Assembly: GCF_009730915.1 (NCBI RefSeq)
Contig: NC_052489.1
Coordinates: forward strand, 22,623,916 to 22,687,915
Source of the DNA: Dioscorea cayenensis subsp. rotundata
Taxonomy: Eukaryota; Streptophyta; Magnoliopsida; Dioscoreales; Dioscoreaceae
Length of the DNA stretch: 64,000 nucleotides
Direction: 5' to 3'
Below are positions 10,019-20,639 of this stretch, piece by piece (position 1 is the first letter of the stretch; each line of letters opens with the position of its first letter). The notes beneath the pieces are model-generated. The model was not told the origin of the DNA and did not search any database. It worked only from the letters and a program-made list of their open reading frames with translations. A program made the translations under genes and the position numbers.

Positions 10019-13000
10019 TCCTCAAAGTCTCGTCCTCTGCCTCGATCTCCTGCTTCCTCTTCTCATGCTGCTTCTGTCTCCGCCTCCGATTCTCCTTCCT
10101 CTACCGATCTTCTTTCTCAGGTTGCTCAGCTTACTGAGCAGCTTCATGCTATGCAGCGTGCTCTGACATCCAACACTTCATCTGCCATGTCTGTTGCCTC
10201 TGGTATGTCTTCCTCCTCCTGGATTTTAGATTCTGGTGCCACTCATCATATGACTGCCAATACTACTAGCCTAGTCTCCATTACTATGCCTCATACCTTT
10301 TCTAGTGTTCGTACTGCTGATGGGAGCCTTCATCCTGTCACGCAGTGTGGCCGTCTTCAGTCCACATCATTTGACATTCCTGACGTCCATCATGTCCCTG
10401 GCTTAGCTCTCAACCTTCTTTCTGTTAGTCGGCTCACTGATCATGGTCTCACCGTTACCTTTTCTTCCTCTGTTTGTACTATGGAGGACAATCTTACAGG
10501 CCAGAGGATTGGGATCGGGCGTAGAGTTGGCGGTCTCTATCACTTAGATTCTCTTCATCTTCCAGCTCCTCCATCTTCTGATATTGTCGCTTCTGTATGT
10601 TCTCTTGATCGCTGGCACTGTTGACTCGGTCACTTGTCTAGTTCTCGCCTGAAACTCTTAACAAGTTCAGGTAATCTTGGTTCTGTTTCTTCCCTTCCTC
10701 CTCATCCATGTATGGGTTGTAAGCTTGCTAAACCCACTGCTCTTCCATTTTCTTCACGAGAATCTATTTCTGAATCTACTTTTGATCTAGTTCATTCTGA
10801 TGTTTGGGGTCCTGCACCCTTCTCCTCTCTTGGTGGTTTCTTTTATTACATCTCTTTTGTTGATGATTTCTCGCGTTATACCTGGCTTTATTTACTGCGT
10901 TCCCGATCTGAGGTTTTTGCTATTTACTCCCAATTTACGCAAATGATATATACTCAGTTTGGTAAACGCATTAAGATTTTTCGCTCCGATGGAGCACGCG
11001 AGTATCTTTCTACATCCTTTCGCACATTACTTTCCACTCACGGCACTCTTCCACAGCAATCTTGTCCTTATACACCTGCTCAGAATGGTGTCGCTGAGCG
11101 TAAACATCGCCATATCTTAGACACTGCGCGTGCACTTATTTATGCCTCTTCTGTCCCTCAGTCATTCTGGGCTGAAGCCATTCTTACATCCGTCTATCTC
11201 ATCAATCGCACTCATACCTCCACTCTATCTGGTATCATACCTTATGAGCGTCTATACTCCCTTCCTCCCTCCTATGGTCATCTTCGCACTTTTGGCTGCA
11301 CATGTTTTGTTCTTCTGCCCACTATCGAGAGAACCAAACTTTCTCCCCGTTCCACCATGTGTATTTTTCTTGGATATAGCTCTGAATATAAGGGCTATCG
11401 CTGTTATGATCCTCATTCTCATCGTCTTCGTATTTCTCGTCATGTCACCTTTCTTGAAGATACCCTTTACTTTTCTTCCTCCTTCCCAAATCTTTCCTAT
11501 CTTCAGTCCTCCGCCACCACTGCATCCTCTTCTCTCCCCTTCATAGTTCTTCCGAGTTCCACCACAATTGCCAATTCAGTACCCTTTCCACACGTCTCCA
11601 TCGACACTTCCTCTGTTCCTCCCTCCCCTTCCTCTGGGTGTATTGATAATTCTGGTGATTTTGGCGATTCGACTCCTCTCTCCGCCGACCCATCCTCTCC
11701 TGAAGATGTTCCTGCTGTTCCCCGTCGTTACCTAGACCGTCCTCGTCGGCCTCCTGCTCGGTACGCCCTTTCTCTTTCATCTTCTTATTCTCCTGATTTC
11801 CAAGCCTTTCTTGCCACTATTCACTCGCATTCCGAGCCACAGTCTTATCGTGAGGCAGTGAAACATCCTCAGTGGCAACAGGCTATGTCAGAAGAACTTG
11901 ATGCTCTACAGCGCATGCATACATGGGATCTTGTTCCTCTTCCATCTGGTGTTACTCCTATCAGTTGTCGGTGGGTCTATCGAATCAAGACCCGAGCTGA
12001 TGGTAGTATTGAGTGCCACAAAGCGCTTCTTGTTGCTCGTGGTTTTACTCAGGAGTATGGTATTGATTATGAGGAGACATTTGCTCCTGTGGCCAAATTG
12101 ACAACTGTTCGCCTTTTTTTTGCTATTTCTGCTGCTCGTCACTGGCCACTTCATCAGTTAGATGTGACCAATGCCTTCTTACATGGCGATCTCTCTGAGG
12201 ATGTTTATATGACTCCTCCTCCTGGTTTCTCTCATCCTTCTCAACATGTATGTCATCTTAGCCGAGCTATCTATGGACTCAAACAGGCTCCTCGTGCCTG
12301 GTTTGAGCGGTTTCGCAATGTGGTTCTTACTCTTGATTTCACAGAGAGCTCTAATGATTATGCCCTCTTCACTAGGCAGACTTCTTGAGGCATCACCATT
12401 CTACTTCTTTATGTTGACGATATGGTTATCACTGGTGATGATGTCGATACAGTTCTTTCTTTGAAACAGCGGTTACATACCGAGTTTCAGATGAAAGATC
12501 TTGGTCCTCTTCGTTATTTTCTTGGTCTTGAGGTTGCTTATTCTCGTCGAGGTTACTTGGTGTCTCAACAGAAGTACCTATCTGACATTTTTCGACGAGC
12601 TGATATCACTGATCTTCGCACTGCCTCTACCCCTATTGAGCTGCATCACCGTCTTTCATCTTCTGATGGTGAGCCTCTGCCTGATCCTACTCGCTATCGT
12701 GCGCTTGTTGGTGCTCTTGTCTATCTGACTATTACTCGGCCTGATATTGCATATGTTGTTCGTGTTCTTATTCAATTTGTGAGTGCTCCTCGCTCTACTC
12801 ATTACGCTGCCCTCTTACGAGTTCTTCGTTATCTTCGTGGCACTATATCTCGCTCTTTACTTTTTTCTGCCACATCTTCTCTTGAGTTGCGCGCCTATTG
12901 TGATGTTGATTGGGCAGGTGATGCCTCTGATCGACGTTCTACTACTGGTTTCTGCATTTTTTTTGGAGATTCTCTTATCTCTTGGAAAAGCAAGAAACAA

Positions 13001-13357
13001 TCTACGGTTGCTTTTTCTACTACTGAAGCTGAGTATGGTGCTATGTCTTCTACTGCTAAGGAAGTTCTTTGGTTGTGACAGATTTTGATGGACTTTGGTG
13101 TCTCTGTCTCTACCCCTACTCCTATACACTGTGACAACCAGAGTGCCATCAAAATCGCTGCTAATCCTGTCTTTCAGGAACGTACAAAGCATCTTGAGAT
13201 CGCTCTTCACTTTGTTCGTCATCATTATATTGATGGCAGTATTATTCTTCCTTATGTTGCCTCTACACAACAGCTTGCTGATATTTTCACTAAGGCACAT
13301 ACAGTCTCTCGGTTTCAGTTTCTGATTGACAAACTCTCGGTTTATGACCCACCATGA
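10019..13357 (+). pseudogene. Copia pol: protease, integrase, RT, RNase H with three TGA stops
   Basis: All in the gag frame. The aspartic protease has WILDSGATHHM (about 10219). Integrase has its zinc region near 10600-10720 and core residues in VHSDVWGP, RSDGAREYLS and GVAERKHRHI. The GKGYRCYDP-type linker follows. RT has CRWVYRIKTR, QLDVTNAFLHGDL, IYGLKQAPRAW and YVDDM (about 12410-12424). RNase H has CDVDWAGD, TTEAEYGAM and HCDNQSAIKIA, and the true end is at 13357. Stops at 10622-10624, 12386-12388 and 13076-13078 interrupt it. Each TGA sits where relatives commonly have Arg, so a CGA-to-TGA change is the simplest cause. Apart from these stops no frameshift is seen over more than 4 kb, showing recent activity. 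Confidence 0.95.
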
Positions 13358-13370
13358 GTTTAAGGGGGCG
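13358..13370 (+). other. Polypurine tract of the copia element
   Basis: GTTTAAGGGGGCG directly precedes the 3' LTR start TGTTAGACTG and directly follows the pol stop codon. It is the second-strand primer site. Confidence 0.9.
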
Positions 13371-13528
13371 TGTTAGACTGATATGTTATATGTATGTATG
13401 TACATTGTGTATGTATATGTGTATATACATACGTATAGTTATACTTGCATATTTATTTGCTCTATAAATATGACCCAAAGGGGTCATCTATTGTGCGCTT
13501 GCTAAATACATATCCTCTTCTTCTAACA
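13371..13528 (+). mobile_element. 3' LTR of the complete copia element
   Basis: 158 bp, same ends as the 5' LTR and followed by the second GATCC (13529-13533). Three single-base differences from the 5' copy: ACGTAT for ACATAT, ATGACC for ATAACC, and GCTTGC for GCTGGC. Confidence 0.97.
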
Positions 13529-13533
13529 GATCC

Positions 13534-14178
13534 CATCTAACGAAATGTTTGCACATCTATATATATATATATATAATGATGAGCATAAGGTTTTGTTTAA
13601 TAATGTTTGCAATCTTTGTGAGTTTAATTTATGAATTTAATGGATGGATCATGCAATCAACTAAGGTAGAGTCTATTATTAATTTTAGGATCTATTTGGA
13701 TGACATATTTTGCAATTGGGATGTAAACCTTAGATATCACTATTTTCTTTCTGAATATTTAATGTTTCTTAAAGTATTATTAGTATGTTTTTATGAACAA
13801 AATTATAATTAAAAATCACGCATTTTTCTCACTCATAAGTTCAACTTAGAAGGCTTGCTAGATTAACTTATTTTTATAATTATAAAAAATTAAATATTGA
13901 TCAACTTATTTTTAATTATTAATTATTTTATAAAAATACAAAAAAAAAAAAATTGGGTAACCCTTGTGTTGGTGTTTTTTCGTAAACATTACTAAAAATA
14001 CAAAACAACAGTTAAATTTTTTTTGAAGGACAAAAATTTATAAAAAAATATATATATATAAAGTTTTCTCTAAGCTACCTAGGAAACAGAAAACTGACTA
14101 ATTTAATTTAAAAAAAAACTACTTATGCAAGAAACATATATATATATATATATATTTAAATCACGCCAAATAAATATC
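13534..14178. other. AT-rich intergenic spacer
   Basis: Contains a (TA)n run at 13559-13575 and another at 14136-14155. No gene or element border was recognised. Confidence 0.5.
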
Positions 14179-14186
14179 TTCAGAGA
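14179..14186 (+). repeat. Target-site duplication TTCAGAGA, left copy
   Basis: Eight bases repeated exactly at 16620-16627, directly outside the two ends of the hAT-type element. Confidence 0.95.
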
Positions 14187-16619
14187 TAGAGGTGGGCACA
14201 GGCCGGTTAACCGAGCCCGTCGGGCCCGACCCAGCCGGTCCCGATTCATCGGCCCACCAACCCGGACCCGGCTCGGCTGGGTGTAGAACACGCCGGGCCG
14301 GGTTGGCCCGTCGGACCCGGCGGGTTGGGCCCGACAGGCTGGCCCGGTTGGCCCACCTCAAAAAGAAATTTTAAAAAAATTCAAAAAAATACAGAAAAAT
14401 CATAAAAAATTCGAAAAAATACAGAAAATTTGTGAAAATTCATGAAAAAATTCAGAAAATTTTCTAGAAAAAAAAAAATCAATTAAGACCCCAAACATGA
14501 AGACCACAAGTTTCCAAAAAATAAGAGATGCCCCACATATTACACTAAATTTCACTAAAATTTTAAATTACACTAAATTTGAAAAAAAATGGCATACACA
14601 AGTGTAAAAGTAATAATGAAATTAAATATCTAACAATATTACAAATAATTTCATTCAAGTCTACAAAAAAAATTTCATGCAATTATTTACAAAAATAAAA
14701 AAAAACAAGTCCACAAAAACTACACATAATAATTTCATGCAAATATTTACAAAAACAAATATACAAAAAAACTACACATAATAATAAAATGCAAATATAA
14801 AAAAATGCATACACAAGTGTAAAAGTAATAATGAAATTAAATATCTAACAATATTACAAATAATTTCATTCAAGTCTAAAAAAATATTTTCATGCAATTA
14901 TTTACAAAAAAACAAGTATACAAAAACTACACATAATAATTTCATGCAAATATAAAAAAATGCATACACAACTGTAAAACTAATAATGAAATTAAATATC
15001 TAACAATATTACAAATAATTTCATTCAAGTCTACAAAAATAATTTCATGTAAATATTTTAAAAAAACAAAAAAAAAACAAGGATACAAAAAAACTACACA
15101 TAATAATTTTATGCAAATATCATAAATACAAAACAAATATTTTTCATACAAATATTAAAGATGCAAAAAAACATTCATTCAACTCTACAAAAAAATAATT
15201 ATATGGAAATATTAAAGAAAAAAACCAAGTCTACAAAAATTAGAAATATTAATTTCATGTACTTTTTAAAAAACCACAAGTTAAAAATAATTTCATACAA
15301 GTCCATAAATAATACATTCATGCATTTTTCAAAAAAACCACAACTCTAAACTAATAATAAAAATAAATATCATAAATGAAAAAACAAAAACAAATTCATT
15401 CAACTCTACAAAAAAATAATTACATGCAAATATTAAAGAAAACCCACTCTACAAAAAAACTAGAAATATTAACTTCATGTACTTTTTTTAAAAACCCACA
15501 AGTTAAAAAAATAATTTCATGCAAGTCCATAAAAAAATACATTCATGCATTTTTAAAAAAACACAACTCTAAACTAATAATAAAAAAATAAATATCATAA
15601 ATGTAATTCATTCAACTCTACAAAAAATAATTTCATGCAAATATTAAAAAAAAACAAGTCTACAAAAACTAGAAATAATAATTTCATGTATTTTTTTTAA
15701 AAAACCACATATCCATACTAATAATAAAAATAAATATAAAGAATATAACTAATAATTTTGTTCAAGTCTACAAAAATAAATTCATACAATTATTTAAAAA
15801 AACAACTCTATGAAAACTACAAATAATAATTTCATGCATTTTTTATATGTACACAAGTCCAAAATAATAATTAAAATAAATATCTACAATTTCAACTAAT
15901 ACTTTTATTCATGTCTACAATAATAATTTCGTCCAAATATTTATAAAAAAAAGTCAACCAAAGCTACAAATAATAATTTCATGCATTTGTTTTAAAAACC
16001 ACAAGTCTAAACTAATAATTAAAATAAATATTAAGAATACAACTAATACTTGCATGATTAAAAATTAACTAAACATAAAAATAAATAAATCATCACCAAC
16101 CTTGTTAATTGGGGACTTCCAAAATGTTAAAAATTAAGAGAAAATCCAAATTTGCACCACTCCAAGTCTCCAAGATTCCAACTTGTAATATTAAGCCTTG
16201 ATAATGTTGACTTGAAATAATTAAACTCCAACAATCCAAATAATATGCCTTGAGAGAATGAAAGTAGGAGATTAAGAGAGCATGAGAGTAGAGAGTTGGG
16301 AGAGAGTAATAATTGGTAAAATGTAAATAATAGGGGGGTGGGGGTATATATAGAAATTTGTAAGAATTTAAAAAAAGAAAAAAACCTGAAAATAAAAAAT
16401 TTGAATTAAAAAATAATAATAATTAACTATTGCCAACGGCGGGTTGGGAACCGGGTTGCAACCTGGTTTTAATATGGGCCTGGCCCGGCGGGCCAACCCG
16501 CCGAGCCACGGGTTGGGAGAACCCCAACCCGTAACCGGCCCGTATACAGTACGGGCCGGTTACGGGTCCATGAACCTGCCCGCCGGGCCGGGTTTCCGGA
16601 CGGCCCGTGCCTACCTCTA
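14187..16619. mobile_element. Non-autonomous hAT transposon, 2.4 kb
   Basis: Terminal inverted repeats TAGAGGTGGGCAC (14187) and, on the minus strand, TAGAGGTAGGCAC (16619) match with one mismatch. They are flanked by an 8-bp duplication TTCAGAGA, the hAT signature. Subterminal regions 14195-14355 and 16437-16612 are GC-rich and packed with GGGCCGG/CCCGGCC-type motifs, probable transposase binding sites. The 2 kb between them is very AT-rich and holds no transposase reading frame; its left part is a degenerate tandem array. A TATATATA at 16345-16352 may be a relic of an ancestral promoter. It needs a transposase supplied in trans. Confidence 0.94.
14500..16080. repeat. Degenerate tandem array inside the hAT element
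   Basis: A unit of roughly 80-190 bp recurs many times with the core words AATAATTTCATGCA, CAAGTCTACAAAAACTA and TAATAATGAAATTAAATATC. Neighbouring copies differ mainly by indels in A runs. Confidence 0.8.
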
Positions 16620-16627
16620 TTCAGAGA

Positions 16628-18920
16628 TGGGCTAGATGGTACGAGCCCAAATAGAAAATTCTTAGCCCAAACTTATTAGTCTAGTATAGATACAGATCAA
16701 GTTTTTGTCTTGGTAATTAATAGAGATTATAAAAATAAAGATAATTGGTAATAGATTTGATTAAACATGATGCACAAGTTTAATTCTATGTATTTTTTAA
16801 TGCATTTTTTAAAATGGTGGGGTTATCTACTTTTTTCAGACATGCATGTCACCCACTCTCTCTCACACGCACAGACGAAAACATGTCACACTACTTCTAG
16901 TCCATATAAACGGTAACCTAATCCCAAACTAAGGATAAGATTACAACAAATGGTGAATGAGATGAAAAAGATCTCAAGCCCCACTAACACTTTCAACATG
17001 GCAAGTGATCGATAATATTAAACTAAGCAAAAGAAAACATGAATTATAAACTCTAGAATTCTTTCATATGATACATTTTTATCTTTACAAATATTGGTGC
17101 AATTTTTTTAAAATCTTAATTCATTATTAATGAAAGTTTGTTCTATTGGTATTATGTCTGCTATATAGAACATTTATCGCACTAAAAATTTTAGTTCCAA
17201 TCCTACCTCACACAGGTGAAGAGTATATATGTTATAAATTTTATCTTCTCACCGTCCCTAGCATGTGGCTTGTTCACATTTGTCAAAAAACAAAAAAAAT
17301 CTTAATTCATTCTTTTTGTTAAAAATAAAGATTATAAACATCAACACATGTTATAATTAAACTATTATTTTTTGTCAATATTTTTTATTTATAACGACTA
17401 AGCATGTTCAACTAATCCTATCTTTAATCACTTTTTATTCTTCTTAACAAAGGAAAGGTTGATTACGATCATAACTTTGTTTTGATAATTTAATCTTAAT
17501 TATTTCATAACTATACAACTAATGTAATTTATATAGTTGATATATATTGGCCCACTAAATTCTAGTCGATTCAAAAGGATCATATCCTGCAACTTTTATG
17601 CGAAAAAAGAAGATCGCTAGTTGCATTTAGAAGAGATCAAAAGCTAAATTTCAAATCAACTCTGAATCATCTCCATTTTAATTTGGGACACATCATCTTT
17701 ATTTCTCATGTGATTCATATGTCCTATATTTGATCCTCTTTTTTGTACATAGTCACTTATAATAACCTTATTCTTCCCACTATGTGGGACATATAGGTTG
17801 TATATATAAAAAGAGAGAGAAACAAGTTGTTGTTTGGAGTCTTGTTAATATCTCAATTTAATCTTTGTGAGTGCTAGCTTTTAGAAGTACCTCATGCCAA
17901 GAAAGTGGGATTTTATCATCAACAATGAAATCAATAATTAATTTGATTTTATTAAGAGCATAATATTAAAAAAAAAAAGGGTAGACCATCCAAAGTGGGT
18001 GTTCTAATTATTTTGTCTGTTTATTTATAAATAAATAAACACCTCAAAGACAAAATGAATCATCAGATTCACACTTGAATCATGGTAATTGTATTTTTAT
18101 AATAGTAAAAATTTTTATGGTTTGTTAACAATGATTTTATTTTATTTTATATTTAGAAAATGTGAATATTTGTATTGATTTCTTTTACTAGTCATGGAAT
18201 GCCTAACTAAAATTTCTATATATATATGTATATATATATATATACATTGAGCAAAGGTCATATCATGGTGTTGGTGAGAAAAGACCTTAACCAAGCCCTC
18301 AATAAAGTTCAGCAATAAAATAAAGAAAAAAAGTTGCTTCAATGAGCCCTTTAATTAAGTCGCCCTCCATTATATATTTTTTTTTGGAAATGTAAATTTT
18401 AGCGTTTTTAGTCCCTAATCATACTTCACCATGTGCAACACTAAATTGAACTTTTATATTAATGATGAGAAAGTTTTATTAGATGAATACATGATTTTCA
18501 CATCTGTATATTATTTATTTATTTATTTTTGAAAAAGCCCTCCGCAAATGATAACATTGTAAAATTTTACTATTATTAAATATATTATAATATATTTTTA
18601 TTTGTATTATAAATAAATAAATATTTTATTAAAAAAATATTGAAAATTTACCAACTACTGCATTGAACTCTATAATTTTCCCAAATATATATATGTATAT
18701 ATATATACATACATATATATATATATATATTCAAAACTTATAAGTTTAAAGATGAAAATGTGTTTGGACTGAATTGATTTATAGTATGCTCTATTTTTTT
18801 TAAAATATTTTAATTCAATTTTGTGTATTTTTGTTTTTTTTAAATCTTTAAAGATAAAATTGTTAATTAAAACAAATTTTTTTGGTAATATTTGAGTTTA
18901 ATTTTTAAAAGTAAATGACA
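16628..18920. other. AT-rich intergenic region
   Basis: No gene, RNA or element end could be supported. It includes TA-rich microsatellites at 18218-18245 and 18683-18731 and many A/T homopolymers. Confidence 0.5.
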
Positions 18921-18925
18921 CTCCT

Positions 18926-19521
18926 TGACGAGGGACGTATTGAATAGTTCGCCTCTGTTTTCATGAAGAAATCGGATTTCAACTAGTAGGGGTATTTTAG
19001 TAATTATTTGGACGGTGGAGTTTAGTTATTTTATGGGTCCCACTTGATGTAAAATGGGTCAACAAACACAACTAATCAGCTTGTTATACAAGCTCTGAGG
19101 CATGTCAGAATTTGGCCAAATTTCATTATTTTGGCCTCAAAAACAACAATTTTGCCGTTTATGGTAATATATGATTTGATTATAATTTGGGATACAAATC
19201 TCGGATTTGTACGCCGTTTTCGGCATTAGCTTTTATTTGTTAAGTCTTTTATTTTTTTGCTGTAATTTGAAAACTTGCTGTTTTGGTCAAATTTTCGAAT
19301 CTTCTCCTTTTTTTTTTTGTTTCTTTCACATCTTTCTTTGGGTCTATTTATTGTAAGCCTACGGGCTAGGGGAAAGTCAGTCTTGTAATGGTTTCTTTTT
19401 ATCTACTAATGAAGTTTACTCTAGTTTCTACCTAATCCTGGTAATCTTTAATCAACAGGTTAGAAGGCTTGTTACTGGCATTCGTGCACAGATCAACAGT
19501 TTCAAGATTAACGCTGCATCA
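18926..19521 (+). mobile_element. 5' LTR of the gypsy element
   Basis: Starts TGACGAGGGACG and ends GCTGCATCA. Carries poly(A)-signal-like and pyrimidine-rich stretches near 19300-19420. Aligns end to end with 23797-24389. Confidence 0.92.
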
Positions 19522-19524
19522 GTT

Positions 19525-19536
19525 TGGTACCAGAGC
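19525..19536 (+). other. Primer-binding site of the gypsy element
   Basis: TGGTACCAGAGC, four bases after the LTR, is one base off the standard tRNA-Met site. Confidence 0.85.
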
Positions 19537-19546
19537 CGAATCGATA

Positions 19547-20600
19547 ATGCCACAGCGTGGACGGGACTCTACTCAACGGATGGAGGAGATCTATGAGCGT
19601 GACGATGATGCCTAATTTGAGTAGTGGGTTAGTCACCTCTTGGACCATCAAGTGGAGCGGATGATGGAAAAGTTGGCAGAACGGTTCACACAAATGATGG
19701 GAAGCATCAATCAAGGGCGTACAGGCGATGGCATGATGGAATATGACAATGGGTATTTTGCTGACATCGAGCAGGCATGATGGCTCGAATGGTAGGATCG
19801 TGGAGACGATGTTAGAACCCACCGTGATGAAGATATGCATTGGGAATCTGGTATGCGGGTTGAGATTCCAGAATTTCATAGTGGACTTCAAGCAGAGGAA
19901 TTCCTTGATTGGTTGGCTACAGTCGAGGATATCTTGGAATTCAAGGTGGTCCCTGAGGATGGGAGGGTACCTTTGGTGGCGATGAGGCTTCGTAGTCGCG
20001 CAATCATGTAGTGGCAGCAATTGAAGCTGAGCTGCAGTAGGCTTGGAAAGGACAAGATCAATTCCTGGAAGAAGATGAAGAAACACATGCATTGCCCCAA
20101 AATTACCAGCGCTTGATTTATAGTAGTTTGAATAATCTACGCCAGGGCACTCGTGCCGTGGAGGAATACATTACGGAATTCTAGCAATTGCTGGCTCGGA
20201 ATGAAGTCCAAGAATCAACAGACCAGTTAGTGGGGCGATATATCAGGGGTTTGCGAGTCCAGATCCAGGAAACCATCAACCTGTTCGACCCGATGTCCAT
20301 CTCATTCGCTCATCAACAGGCATTGATTATCGAGGCGATAACAGCAACGCTCGATTCCTATGAGCTCAGGGGGGCCCTGGAGGAAACAGACCGATTGCCA
20401 CTCGTACGAGTGGCGTGACTCTAGTGGGGATTACCGTTCATTGATTCGCGAGAACCACCACTTTGAGGGGGTCAGTAATAACATAATTCAGTGTTTTAGT
20501 TGTGGAGAGAAAGGGCATCGTTAGGCAGATTGTAAGAGGGTGGGCAAGAGAGTTATGCTTGTGGAGGAAGATGATAACACGACAGATTTAGGTCCGCCTA
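19547..20600 (+). pseudogene. Gypsy gag with many stops
   Basis: From ATG 19547 (MPQRGRDSTQRMEE) the frame passes stops at about 19612 and later ones, and still shows gypsy gag features: IPEFHSGLQAEEFLDWLATVEDIL, QLKLSCSRLGKDKINSWKKMKKH, RNEVQESTDQLVGRYIRGLR and a CCHC knuckle CFSCGEKGHR (about 20490-20535) with TAG inside it. Several stops (for example before WQQLKL near 20010) fit TGG-to-TAG, i.e. C-to-T on the other strand. The original product would be the capsid/nucleocapsid; nothing functional can be made now. Confidence 0.88.
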
Positions 20601-20639
20601 TGTTTGACGAAGGCGACCTCGACTAAGAGGTTGTTAAAG

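Larger units (their letters stand above)
8290..13528 (+). mobile_element. Complete Ty1/copia LTR retrotransposon
   Basis: 5,239 bp bounded by 158-bp LTRs with TG...CA ends and a 5-bp target duplication GATCC. Order: 5' LTR, tRNA-Met primer site, 760-bp leader, gag, protease, integrase, reverse transcriptase, RNase H, polypurine tract, 3' LTR (copia order, integrase before RT). The LTRs differ at three sites by eye (about 1.9%). At 1.3e-8 substitutions per site per year, a rate commonly used for grasses, that is roughly 0.7 million years; this is an inference that depends on the rate. The element inserted about 175 bp downstream of the protease gene in the same orientation. Four in-frame stops make it non-autonomous now. 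Confidence 0.98.

Noticed and set aside
11130..11780. Alternative-frame proteins inside the copia integrase and linker
   Set aside because: They overlap the true pol frame, whose domains are unmistakable.
14500..16080. CRISPR-like regularly spaced repeats
   Set aside because: This is a eukaryotic AT-rich tandem array with no conserved spacers, lying inside a hAT transposon.
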